Shown one piece after another: positions 1-5,544 of a stretch of DNA of 6,204 nt. Each line of letters starts with the position of its first letter. Position 1 is the stretch's first letter. The stretch spans positions 1-6,204 of the forward strand of contig CAJOFI010000117.1 in the NCBI GenBank assembly GCA_905233595.1, read 5' to 3'. The position numbers were made by a program, and so were the translations under genes. Under the pieces are notes generated by a model. It saw only the letters and a list, made by a program, of their open reading frames with translations, had not been told where the DNA came from and searched no databases. This stretch comes from an uncultured Oscillospiraceae bacterium. Lineage in GTDB: Bacteria > Bacillota > Clostridia > Oscillospirales > Oscillospiraceae.

Positions 1-1
1 C

Positions 2-553
2 TGGCTGCGGGAGAAGGCCTACGCCTACTTGAAGCCCAAGCGCGTCGCCCACGTCGCCGGATGCGAGAACGAGGCGGTGATGCTCGCGGTCTATTGGGGC
101 GAAGACCCCGAAAAGGCCGCCGAGGCCGCCATCCTGCACGACATCGCGAAAAAATTTAAGACGGAAGAGCAGTTGCGGATTTCAGAAAAATATGGTATCA
201 TTAACGATCATACCGAGCTTGCCTGCCCCAGGATCCTCCACGCGAAGACCGGCGCCGCGCTTGCGCGCGATCTCTTCGGTGTGGACGACGCGGTGTATAA
301 CGCCATCCGCTGGCACTGCACCGGAAAGCCCGACATGACCCTGCTCGAAAAAATCATCTGGCTCGCCGATTATATCGAGCCCACGCGGGACTTTCCCGGC
401 GTGGAGAAGATCCGCCGGCTCGCCTATGAGGACATCGACAGGGCGCTTGCCGCCGCGCTGGAGATGAGCCTTGCCTTCATCCGCGCCGAGGGCGGGGAAG
501 CCTATTCCGATACCGTCAAGGCGTACCAATGGTACAGCCGGGATAAAGATTGA
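2..553 (+). CDS. yqeK: YqeK-type HD-domain hydrolase (diadenosine tetraphosphatase), 5' end missing
   Basis: The frame is open from the window edge to TGA at 551-553, so the true start lies upstream; a TTG at 29 is only the first internal start-like codon. YqeK proteins are metal-dependent HD-domain enzymes that split Ap4A symmetrically into two ADP, clearing an alarmone-like by-product of aminoacyl-tRNA synthetases. The HD-domain metal ligands are visible in order: His at 50-52 (RVAHVAG), the HD pair at 137-142 (ILHDIAKK), His at 239-241 (ILHAKTG), His at 314-316 (IRWHC) and Asp at 368-370 (LADYIEP). About 183 residues are visible, close to the family's usual full length of roughly 190, so only a few N-terminal residues should be missing. 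In Firmicutes yqeK usually sits between nadD and rsfS, and rsfS follows here by 13 bases, so they are probably co-transcribed. Family call is secure; the activity is inferred from the family. Confidence 0.93.
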   Translation, partial: WLREKAYAYLKPKRVAHVAGCENEAVMLAVYWGEDPEKAAEAAILHDIAKKFKTEEQLRISEKYGIINDHTELACPRILHAKTGAALARDLFGVDDAVYNAIRWHCTGKPDMTLLEKIIWLADYIEPTRDFPGVEKIRRLAYEDIDRALAAALEMSLAFIRAEGGEAYSDTVKAYQWYSRDKD

Positions 554-560
554 AGGAGGT
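553..560 (+). promoter_or_regulatory. Shine-Dalgarno sequence of rsfS
   Basis: AAGGAGGT, a near-perfect complement of the 16S rRNA 3' end, begins in the last base of the yqeK stop codon and lies 6 bases before ATG 567. It fixes the rsfS start there rather than at the earlier in-frame TTG at 471 inside yqeK. Confidence 0.9.
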
Positions 561-566
561 ACTACC

Positions 567-926
567 ATGCTTACTCCCGAACAAGTTGCCGCCATCGCCG
601 CCCACGCCCTGAACGACAAAAAGGCCAGGGACGTGAAGATCCTCAAGACTGCCGAGCAGACCGTTCTGGCTGACTACTTCGTCATCTGCAACGGCACCTC
701 CTCCACCCACATCAAGGCGCTGGTCGATGAGGTGGACAAGCAGCTCTCCGAGGCCGGTGAGCCGCCCATCCGCCGCGAGGGTCTGCGCTCGGATATCTGG
801 GTGCTGATGGACTTCGGCTGCGTCATCGTCCACGTCTTCACCGACGAGGCGAGAAAGTTCTACAACCTCGAGCGCCTCTGGTCGGATTCCGAGGAGGTTC
901 CCCTCTCAGCCCTATCCCGCCCCTGA
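567..926 (+). CDS. rsfS: Ribosome silencing factor RsfS
   Basis: This encodes a 119-residue protein of the RsfS/Iojap (DUF143) family, the usual length. RsfS binds ribosomal protein L14 on the 50S subunit and blocks subunit joining, lowering translation during starvation. Family landmarks appear in order: KARDVKIL near residue 17, ADYFVICNGTSSTH near 34-47, the EGLRSDIWVLMDFG core around residues 71-84, then VIVHVF and the C-terminal FYNLERLW signature. The start ATG follows an excellent Shine-Dalgarno sequence. The gene follows yqeK by 13 bases and precedes leuS, the common Firmicutes order, linking it to translation and nucleotide housekeeping. The residues after LERLW (SDSEEVPLSALSRP) are a short, poorly conserved tail. 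The stop codon lies inside a perfect stem-loop. Nothing in the protein looks damaged. Confidence 0.97.
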   Translation: MLTPEQVAAIAAHALNDKKARDVKILKTAEQTVLADYFVICNGTSSTHIKALVDEVDKQLSEAGEPPIRREGLRSDIWVLMDFGCVIVHVFTDEARKFYNLERLWSDSEEVPLSALSRP

Positions 927-936
927 TTACAGGGGC
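919..936 (+). other. Stem-loop across the rsfS stop codon
   Basis: GCCCCTG at 919-925 pairs perfectly with CAGGGGC at 930-936, leaving a four-base loop ATTA. The rsfS stop TGA (924-926) straddles stem and loop. No T-run follows, so this is not a standard intrinsic terminator; it could stabilise the mRNA 3' end or attenuate read-through to leuS. The pairing is seen directly; any function is a guess. Confidence 0.45.
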
Positions 937-944
937 AGTTGAGC

Positions 945-1050
945 TTTGCCTCCCCCGCCGGGGGAGGCGCCCGCAGGGCGGAAGGGGCGAGCGCTGAGAC
1001 GCGGCCCCCTTCAGGCGCTTCGCGCCAGCTCCCCCGGAGGGGGAGCCAAA
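945..1050. repeat. 106-base palindromic intergenic repeat (REP/MITE-like) made of four hairpins
   Basis: The ends form an imperfect terminal inverted repeat: TTTGCCTCCCCC at 945-956 against GGGGGAGCCAAA at 1039-1050, one mismatch. Each half carries two hairpins with three-base loops. The left half has 949-956/960-967 (8 bp, loop GCC) and 968-972/976-980 (5 bp, loop GCA); the right half has 1014-1018/1022-1026 (5 bp, loop TTC) and 1028-1035/1039-1046 (8 bp, loop GGA). Inside, GAAGGGG at 981-987 can pair with CCCCTTC at 1006-1012. It contains no gene. Similar elements with CTCCCCC hairpin ends are, from memory, abundant between genes of gut Oscillospiraceae such as Faecalibacterium; I could not confirm copies elsewhere. 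It fills nearly all of the rsfS-leuS gap and would form strong RNA structure if transcribed. Confidence 0.75.
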
Positions 1051-1074
1051 TCATTGAGAGAGGATCTGATACCA

Positions 1075-2742
1075 ATGAAATACGATTTTACTGCCATTGA
1101 GAAGAAATGGCAGAACAAATGGGAAGAAGTCAAGCCCTACGCCGCCGTGACCGGGAGCGAGAAGCCCAAGTTCTACGGGCTCATCGAGTTTCCCTACCCC
1201 AGCGCCGCCGGTCTGCACGTCGGCCATCCCCGCCCCTTCACCGCCATCGACATCGTCTCGCGCAAAAAGAGGATGGACGGCTACAACGTGCTCTTCCCCA
1301 TCGGTTATGACGCCTTCGGCCTGCCGACCGAGAATTTCGCCATCAAGAACCACATCCACCCCTCCATCGTCACGAAGGAGAACATCGCAAACTTCACCCG
1401 CCAGCTCAAGATGCTCGGCTACGGCTTTGACTGGGATCGCGTCGTGGACACCACCGACCCCAAGTACTACAAGTGGACGCAGTGGATCTTCCTGCAGATG
1501 TTCAAGAAGGGTCTGGCCTACAAGACCACCATGCCCATCAACTGGTGCACGAGCTGCAAGTGCGGCCTTGCCAATGAGGAAGTGATCGAGGGCGTGTGCG
1601 AGCGCTGCGGCAGCCCCGTCATCCGCAAGGAGAAGAGCCAGTGGATGCTGCGCATCACAAACTACGCAGACCGCCTGATTGACGATCTGGACGATCTCGA
1701 CTTCATCGAGCGCGTCAAGGTGCAGCAGAAGAACTGGATCGGCCGTTCCTACGGCTGCGAGGTCACCTTCAAGACCAATACCCCCGACGACATCACCGTC
1801 TACACCACCCGTGCCGATACGCTCTTCGGCACGAGCTATATGGTCATCTCGCCCGAGCACCCGCTGCTCGACACCTGGCAGGAGCGCATCGCCAACTGGG
1901 ACGAGGTCGTCGCCTATCGCGAGGCCGCTTCCCGCAAGTCCGACTTCGAGCGCGGCGAGCTCAACAAGGAGAAGACCGGCGTGCGCCTCGAGGGCATCGA
2001 GGTCATGAACCCCGTGACCCACAAGGCGCTGCCCATGTTCGTCTCCGACTACGTGCTCATGGGCTACGGCACCGGCATCGTCATGGGCGTGCCGGGGCAT
2101 GACCAGCGCGACTGGGACTTCGCCAAGAAGTTCGGCCTGCCCATCATCGAGGTCGTCGCCGGTGGCGACGTGACGAAGGAGGCCTTCGTCGCCAAGGACG
2201 ATAAGGCCATCATGGTCAACTCCGGCTTCTTAAACGGCATGACCGTGAAGGAGGCCATCCCCGCCATGAAGAAATACGTCATGGAGCAGGGCTTCGGCAA
2301 GGAGAAGGTCAACTACAAGCTGCGCGACTGGGTCTTCACCCGCCAGCGCTACTGGGGCGAGCCGATCCCCCTCGTCAACTGCCCGAAGTGCGGCTGGGTG
2401 CCGCTCGATGAGAGCGAGCTTCCGCTGCTGCTGCCGAACGTGGAGAGCTACGAGCCCACCGACGACGGCGAAAGCCCCCTGTCCAAGATGACCGACTGGG
2501 TCAACACCACCTGCCCCCACTGCGGCGGCCCCGCCAAGCGCGAGACCGATACCATGCCCAACTGGGCCGGCTCCTGCTGGTACTGGCCGAGGAGTACTGG
2601 GGCCCCGTGGACTGGTATAACGGCGGCATGGAGCACACCACGCTCCACCTGCTCTATTCCCGCTTCTGGCACAAATTCCTCTACGACATCGGCGCCGTGC
2701 ACACCAAGGAACCCTACGCCAAGCGCACCTCCCACGGCATGA
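1075..2742 (+). CDS. leuS: Leucyl-tRNA synthetase, N-terminal fragment (catalytic N-half and editing domain)
   Basis: This frame gives 555 residues, of which about 504 are genuine LeuRS; the last 51, after 2586, are out-of-frame translation ending at TGA 2740-2742. The class I HIGH signature is HVGH at residues 48-51. Zinc-binding cysteines occur in NWCTSCKCG and VCERCG, and again in NCPKCG and TTCPHCGGP. The CP1 editing domain, which hydrolyses mischarged tRNA-Leu, shows the threonine-rich TTRADTLFG from residue 244 and [15 protein letters not shown] with the conserved Asp343, so editing residues are intact. The fragment lacks KMSKS and the anticodon-binding domain, so alone it should not charge tRNA. 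An in-frame upstream extension to TTG 946 only translates the palindromic repeat and is rejected. No T-box leader is visible upstream. Confidence 0.85.
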   Translation: MKYDFTAIEKKWQNKWEEVKPYAAVTGSEKPKFYGLIEFPYPSAAGLHVGHPRPFTAIDIVSRKKRMDGYNVLFPIGYDAFGLPTENFAIKNHIHPSIVTKENIANFTRQLKMLGYGFDWDRVVDTTDPKYYKWTQWIFLQMFKKGLAYKTTMPINWCTSCKCGLANEEVIEGVCERCGSPVIRKEKSQWMLRITNYADRLIDDLDDLDFIERVKVQQKNWIGRSYGCEVTFKTNTPDDITVYTTRADTLFGTSYMVISPEHPLLDTWQERIANWDEVVAYREAASRKSDFERGELNKEKTGVRLEGIEVMNPVTHKALPMFVSDYVLMGYGTGIVMGVPGHDQRDWDFAKKFGLPIIEVVAGGDVTKEAFVAKDDKAIMVNSGFLNGMTVKEAIPAMKKYVMEQGFGKEKVNYKLRDWVFTRQRYWGEPIPLVNCPKCGWVPLDESELPLLLPNVESYEPTDDGESPLSKMTDWVNTTCPHCGGPAKRETDTMPNWAGSCWYWPRSTGAPWTGITAAWSTPRSTCSIPASGTNSSTTSAPCTPRNPTPSAPPTA

Positions 2743-3533
2743 TCCTCGGCCGCAACCCCCATTACGTGGGCTATGCCGAGACCGAGGAGGAGAAGCAGGC
2801 GCTCATCGCGAAATACGGCAGCATGGCGCAGCGCCCCTCGGTGAAGATGTCCAAGTCCCTCGGAAACGTGGTCAACCCCGACGACGTGGTGAAGGCCTAC
2901 GGCGCGGACACCATGCGCGTCTACATCATGTTCATCGGCGACTTTGAGAAGACCGCCACCTGGTCGGACGAGGCCGTGAAGGGCTCCAAGCGCTTCCTCG
3001 ACCGCGTGTGGAACCTGATGGAGCTGGCGAAGGACGATTACGCCGTCACGCCGGAAAACGAGGCTATTCTCCACAAGACCGTCAAGAAGGTCGGCGACGA
3101 TATCGAGAGCCTCAAGATGAACACCGCCATCGCCGCGCTCATGACCCTGGTCAACGAGTTCTATGCCAAGGGGCTCACGAAGGGCGATCTGGAGATCCTG
3201 CTGCGCCTGCTCAGTCCCTTCGCGCCGCATATCGCCGAGGAGATGTGGGAGCTTGAGGGCTTCGCCGCGAAGTATGGCAAGATGGCTATGCAGATGGATT
3301 GGCCGAAATACGACGAGAGCAAGACCGTGGACGCCGTCAAGGAGATGGCTGTGCAGGTCAACGGCAAGCTGCGCGCCACGATCAAGCTGCCCGTCAACTC
3401 CCCGGACGACGCGGTCATCGCCGCCGCCTGCGCGGAGGAGAAGGTCAAGCGCCAGATGGAGGGCATGCAGCTCGTCAAGACCATCGTGGTCAAGAACAAG
3501 CTCGTAAACCTCATCCTCAAGCCCGCCAAATGA
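2607..3533 (+). CDS. leuS: Leucyl-tRNA synthetase, C-terminal fragment (KMSKS and anticodon-binding domain)
   Basis: This is the second piece of the broken gene. Homology begins at about 2583 ([15 protein letters not shown]); 2607 is merely the first start-like codon (GTG, a genuine internal valine). The conserved [16 protein letters not shown] helix follows, then a modest insert between MILG and KMSKS where many LeuRS carry the leucine-specific domain. KMSKS (2844-2858) and [19 protein letters not shown] complete the catalytic site. The all-alpha anticodon-binding domain and the C-terminal domain follow ([13 protein letters not shown], then [14 protein letters not shown]). GAGGAG at 2589-2594 resembles a Shine-Dalgarno sequence 12 bases before the GTG, but it also encodes the expected Glu-Glu. 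Independent expression is therefore possible but unproven. Confidence 0.85.
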   Translation: MDWYNGGMEHTTLHLLYSRFWHKFLYDIGAVHTKEPYAKRTSHGMILGRNPHYVGYAETEEEKQALIAKYGSMAQRPSVKMSKSLGNVVNPDDVVKAYGADTMRVYIMFIGDFEKTATWSDEAVKGSKRFLDRVWNLMELAKDDYAVTPENEAILHKTVKKVGDDIESLKMNTAIAALMTLVNEFYAKGLTKGDLEILLRLLSPFAPHIAEEMWELEGFAAKYGKMAMQMDWPKYDESKTVDAVKEMAVQVNGKLRATIKLPVNSPDDAVIAAACAEEKVKRQMEGMQLVKTIVVKNKLVNLILKPAK

Positions 3534-3536
3534 AAT

Positions 3537-3573
3537 CCGGGCGAAAAAGTTTTCGCCAATTGCCCGGTTTGTC
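3537..3573 (+). terminator. Possible weak terminator or hairpin after leuS
   Basis: Just past the leuS stop, CCGGGC (3537-3542) pairs with GCCCGG (3562-3567), enclosing GAAAA/TTTTC (3543-3547/3550-3554). An alternative inner stem is GGCGAAA (3540-3546) with TTTCGCC (3551-3557). Only a broken T-run, TTTGTCTT, follows, and its last bases form the -35 box of the rpsU promoter. The position suits leuS termination, but the tail is poor, so efficiency is doubtful. Confidence 0.4.
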
Positions 3574-3602
3574 TTGACAAGAAGGGTCAGATCCGGTATA
3601 AT
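3574..3602 (+). promoter_or_regulatory. Consensus sigma-A promoter of rpsU
   Basis: A perfect -35 box TTGACA (3574-3579) and a perfect -10 box TATAAT (3597-3602) are separated by the ideal 17 bases. Transcription should start near 3608-3610, giving a leader of about 60 bases before rpsU. This predicts very strong, independent expression of rpsU. Confidence 0.95.
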
Positions 3603-3616
3603 ACCGCTGTTGAACA

Positions 3617-3663
3617 GCCAATGATTTGGCCCTTGAACGTCGCAAGACGTGTTGGAGGGAGGG
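3617..3663 (+). promoter_or_regulatory. Structured rpsU 5' leader with a hairpin reaching the ribosome-binding site
   Basis: Two adjacent hairpins lie between promoter and gene. The first is GCCAA (3617-3621) with TTGGC (3626-3630), loop TGAT. The second is ACGTC (3637-3641) with GACGT (3646-3650), capped by GCAA, a GNRA-type tetraloop. The second can be extended: CCTT (3631-3634) faces GAGG (3655-3658) inside the Shine-Dalgarno sequence GGAGGGAGGG (3654-3663), and AA (3636-3637) faces TT (3652-3653), allowing a G-G mismatch and a two-base bulge. The ribosome-binding site can therefore be partly sequestered. Autoregulation by S21 or another control is inference; the base pairing is directly visible. 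Confidence 0.5.
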
Positions 3664-3669
3664 AAATAA

Positions 3670-3855
3670 ATGTCTGAAATCTACGTCAAAGAGAACGAGT
3701 CTCTGGACAATGCTCTGAAAAGATTCAAGCGCAGCTGCGCAAAGTCCGGCGTCCTGGCCGACCTGAGAAAGAAAGAGTATTATCAGAGCCCCAGCGTCAA
3801 ACGCCGCAAGAAATCTGAGGCCGCTCGCAAGAACAAGAATAAGCGCTATTATTAA
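3670..3855 (+). CDS. rpsU: 30S ribosomal protein S21
   Basis: This encodes a 61-residue, highly basic protein matching bacterial S21 (usually 55-70 residues). S21 binds the 30S platform close to the anti-Shine-Dalgarno end of 16S rRNA and assists initiation. The N-terminal signature [19 protein letters not shown] is followed by the helix [22 protein letters not shown] and the Arg/Lys-rich tail [13 protein letters not shown] ending in KRYY, typical of clostridial S21. ATG 3670 lies 6 bases after a strong GGAGGGAGGG Shine-Dalgarno sequence. The gene is monocistronic, with its own consensus promoter and a strong terminator. It is less GC-rich than its neighbours, as often seen for short, highly expressed ribosomal genes. 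It looks intact. Confidence 0.98.
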   Translation: MSEIYVKENESLDNALKRFKRSCAKSGVLADLRKKEYYQSPSVKRRKKSEAARKNKNKRYY

Positions 3856-3864
3856 GAAACACCC

Positions 3865-3906
3865 GGAGGCTGTGGAAACAGAGTTTTCACAGCCTTCGAT
3901 TTTTTT
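3865..3906 (+). terminator. Intrinsic terminator of rpsU
   Basis: AGGCTGTGGAAA (3867-3878) pairs with TTTTCACAGCCT (3884-3895) as a 12-bp stem with one G-T wobble and a CAGAG loop; GG/TC at the base can add two pairs. A run of seven T follows at 3900-3906. It begins nine bases after the rpsU stop and isolates rpsU from the downstream operon. Confidence 0.93.
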
Positions 3907-3945
3907 GCAAAACTGCACCCAAACGAAAATACTTTCAGAAAAGAC

Positions 3946-3974
3946 TGGAAAGCCGGGGAAGGATATGTTATACT
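3946..3974 (+). promoter_or_regulatory. Extended -10 promoter of the envelope operon
   Basis: A -10 box TATACT (3969-3974) is preceded by TGT (3966-3968), the TGn extended -10 element. Seventeen bases upstream of the -10 is TGGAAA (3946-3951), a four-of-six match to TTGACA. Transcription should start near 3981, about 50 bases before the gene at 4030. It lies just past the rpsU terminator, as expected for a new transcription unit. Confidence 0.65.
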
Positions 3975-4029
3975 AAATTGTTCATTCGACGTGAACCCGT
4001 ATTTTTTACAGTAAGACAGGTGCCTGGCT

Positions 4030-5532
4030 ATGCATGCACAGAAGACAGAGTTTCGTTTTGACTGGAGGACGGCGCTGCTCGTTTTCGCGGCGGTGAGCCT
4101 GCTGTTTGCGATGATCGGCGGGCTGCTCTATTTGAATTACAGAAGAAAAAACTTCGCGACGGTGCATTATCTCCTCCCGGACGATGAGATCACGGAGCGC
4201 GTGCGCATCGGCAAGGAGCACGCGATCCTTCCCGCCGAGGAGCTGGAGGGCTATACCTTCCTGCGCTGGCGGGACGAGCAGGGCAACACCGAGAAGCGCG
4301 AGAGCATCCGTGTGTTTGAGGATGTATGGTACGCGGCGGACTACGCCCTCGCGCTGGAAACGGAGGCGCACCCCGTCTATCTCTTTACGGACGAGAGCGG
4401 CTACTACCGCCCGCAGGACCCGATGCTGCGCGCCGACGCGGTGACGATGCTGCACATCCTGCTCGGAAAGCCCTCCGGCAGCGGCAGCTTCCTCGACGTG
4501 CCCAAGCGCGCCCCCTACGCCAAGGCCGCAGCGGCGCTGCAGGAGCTGGGCGTGATCTCCGGCAGCCGCCTCCACCCGGAGGAGGCTGTCACGAAGGGCG
4601 AGCTGCTGGAAATGCTCGCCTCGCTCTATCCCGAGGCGAAGGAGGACTACGCCTTCGCCGATCTGGAAAAGGGGCAGAACTTCTATGACGCCTGCTGCAC
4701 GGCGGCGGAGCGCGGCTGGATCGAGAGCGGCGAGAAGGTGAAGGCGGAGGCTGACCGCGTCCTGACCCGCGCGGAGACGGCGGGGCTCATCAACCGCATC
4801 ACCGGCCGCGCCGAGCGCCCCGGCGCGCGGCTTTTGCAGGTGGGCAGCCCCGTGGACCTCTATCCCACGGAGGAGGGCTACTGGGACATGATCGAGGCCT
4901 GCATCCCCCACGAATTTGAGTGGAAGGCCGAAAAGGAGCTCTGGACGGACAGCGAGCCGGCGGAGAAGCTGCCCGAGGGCAAGCGGATAATCAACGGGCG
5001 GCTGAGCTGGATCGGGGCGGACGGGCGCGTGCTGCGCGACCAGACGATGGGCAACCTCTACTTTGACAAGGACGGCTGGTACACCTCCGGCTCGGCGGAG
5101 TTGGACGCGCTTGTCGCCGAGACGCTGGGGCGTGTGATCGCCGAGGGCATGGATGAGGACGAGCAGCTCCTCGCGATCTACCGCTATGTGCGCGACAGCT
5201 TCAAGTACGTCCGGCGCGAGCCCTATGAGGCGGGGGACACCTCCTGGCTTATCGATGAGGCGACCGATATGCTCGCCACCGGCAAGGGCAACTGCTACAG
5301 CTACGCCGCGGCGTACTGCATGCTGGTGCGCGCCATCGGCGTGGATGCCGAGGTGATCTCCGGGCACGTCGGCTCCAACTTCGCGCCGCACGGCTGGGTC
5401 GAGATCGTGCGCAACGGCGTGCCGCATATCTTTGACACCGAGCTTTCCATGGCGCATCCCGACATGGGGGATCTGTACTACTACGACAAGAGCTATGAGA
5501 CCATCGCCAACTGGGCTTACGTGAAGGGCTGA
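4030..5532 (+). CDS. Membrane-anchored SLH/InlB-repeat protein with transglutaminase-like domain
   Basis: The 500-residue protein has a single N-terminal membrane segment (about 14-36, followed by YRRK) and no lipobox. Residues 43-105 resemble an InlB-type (Listeria/Bacteroides) beta-grasp repeat, with GYTFLRW and VWYAADY. Residues 117-260 hold three SLH-like motifs, the first lacking its front half: YRPQDPMLRADAVTML, FLDVPKRAPYAKAAAAL and YAFADLEKGQNFYDAC, the last ending in LTRAETAGLINRITGR. SLH motifs commonly bind pyruvylated wall polymers. The segment near 330-375 contains DGWYTSGSAELDALV, a pattern I associate with clostridial proteins of this class. Residues 380-475 form a transglutaminase-like core with a complete triad: Cys422 in KGNCYSYAAAY, His454 in HGWVEI and Asp469 in FDTE. 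Such domains act as cysteine proteases, amidases or crosslinkers; the substrate is unknown. ATG 4030 has only a weak upstream ACAGG. The lipoprotein gene downstream starts 12 bases after its stop. Confidence 0.85.
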   Translation: MHAQKTEFRFDWRTALLVFAAVSLLFAMIGGLLYLNYRRKNFATVHYLLPDDEITERVRIGKEHAILPAEELEGYTFLRWRDEQGNTEKRESIRVFEDVWYAADYALALETEAHPVYLFTDESGYYRPQDPMLRADAVTMLHILLGKPSGSGSFLDVPKRAPYAKAAAALQELGVISGSRLHPEEAVTKGELLEMLASLYPEAKEDYAFADLEKGQNFYDACCTAAERGWIESGEKVKAEADRVLTRAETAGLINRITGRAERPGARLLQVGSPVDLYPTEEGYWDMIEACIPHEFEWKAEKELWTDSEPAEKLPEGKRIINGRLSWIGADGRVLRDQTMGNLYFDKDGWYTSGSAELDALVAETLGRVIAEGMDEDEQLLAIYRYVRDSFKYVRREPYEAGDTSWLIDEATDMLATGKGNCYSYAAAYCMLVRAIGVDAEVISGHVGSNFAPHGWVEIVRNGVPHIFDTELSMAHPDMGDLYYYDKSYETIANWAYVKG

Positions 5533-5544
5533 GGGGGACAGAAG

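Larger units (their letters stand above)
1075..3533 (+). pseudogene. leuS: Leucyl-tRNA synthetase gene broken by an internal deletion and frameshift
   Basis: LeuRS charges tRNA-Leu with leucine in the cytoplasm. The start is ATG 1075, ten bases after AGAGGA (1059-1064), and the protein begins [12 protein letters not shown], the normal LeuRS N-terminus. Homology runs in frame through the conserved tryptophan-rich motif NWAGSCWYW (ending 2586), then resumes in another frame at [15 protein letters not shown] (from 2583) and continues to TGA 3531-3533. From ATG to stop is 2459 bases, not a multiple of three, so the net loss is 3n+1 bases. From memory of the family, about 15-25 residues (the LRY-DPHND stretch) normally separate these two motifs, whereas here they abut. 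Everything else looks intact, with no other stop or shift. Given that LeuRS is essential, this is either an assembly or read error, a lesion backed by a second copy, or a recent mutation in a mixed population. The two fragments are described separately. Confidence 0.93.

Noticed and set aside
945..1050. Reading the GC-rich hairpins as an intrinsic terminator or a CRISPR fragment
   Set aside because: No T-run follows any stem, and there are no spaced direct repeats. The symmetrical inverted layout fits an intergenic repeat better.
946..1074. A 43-codon upstream extension of leuS to TTG 946
   Set aside because: It only translates the palindromic repeat. ATG 1075 gives the normal LeuRS N-terminus and has AGAGGA ten bases upstream.
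927..1074. A T-box leader before leuS
   Set aside because: Many Firmicutes leuS genes have one, but no T-box consensus (UGGN-type bulge) or antiterminator/terminator pair is visible. The gap is filled by the palindromic repeat.
1051..2100. A 349-codon open frame on the minus strand inside leuS
   Set aside because: It is a codon-bias shadow of leuS, dominated by Val, Leu, Gly, Asp and Ala, with no family resemblance.
2575..2610. Programmed ribosomal frameshift in leuS
   Set aside because: No slippery heptamer or downstream stimulatory structure is apparent. Conserved residues are missing at the junction, so a frame change alone would not restore the protein, and LeuRS is not known to use recoding.
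1075..3533. A naturally split two-subunit LeuRS, as in Aquifex
   Set aside because: The first fragment ends in 51 non-homologous residues, the fragments overlap out of frame, and a conserved block is missing. A functional split should keep all conserved sequence and end cleanly.
3517..3918. A 133-codon minus-strand frame across rpsU
   Set aside because: It spans the rpsU promoter, gene and terminator. All signals there support the + strand, and the protein resembles nothing I know.
4006..5457. A 483-codon open frame on the minus strand
   Set aside because: It is the complement of the transglutaminase gene in GC-rich DNA. Its translation is Leu/Val/Arg/His-rich low-complexity sequence with no recognisable domain, whereas the + strand has clear motifs.
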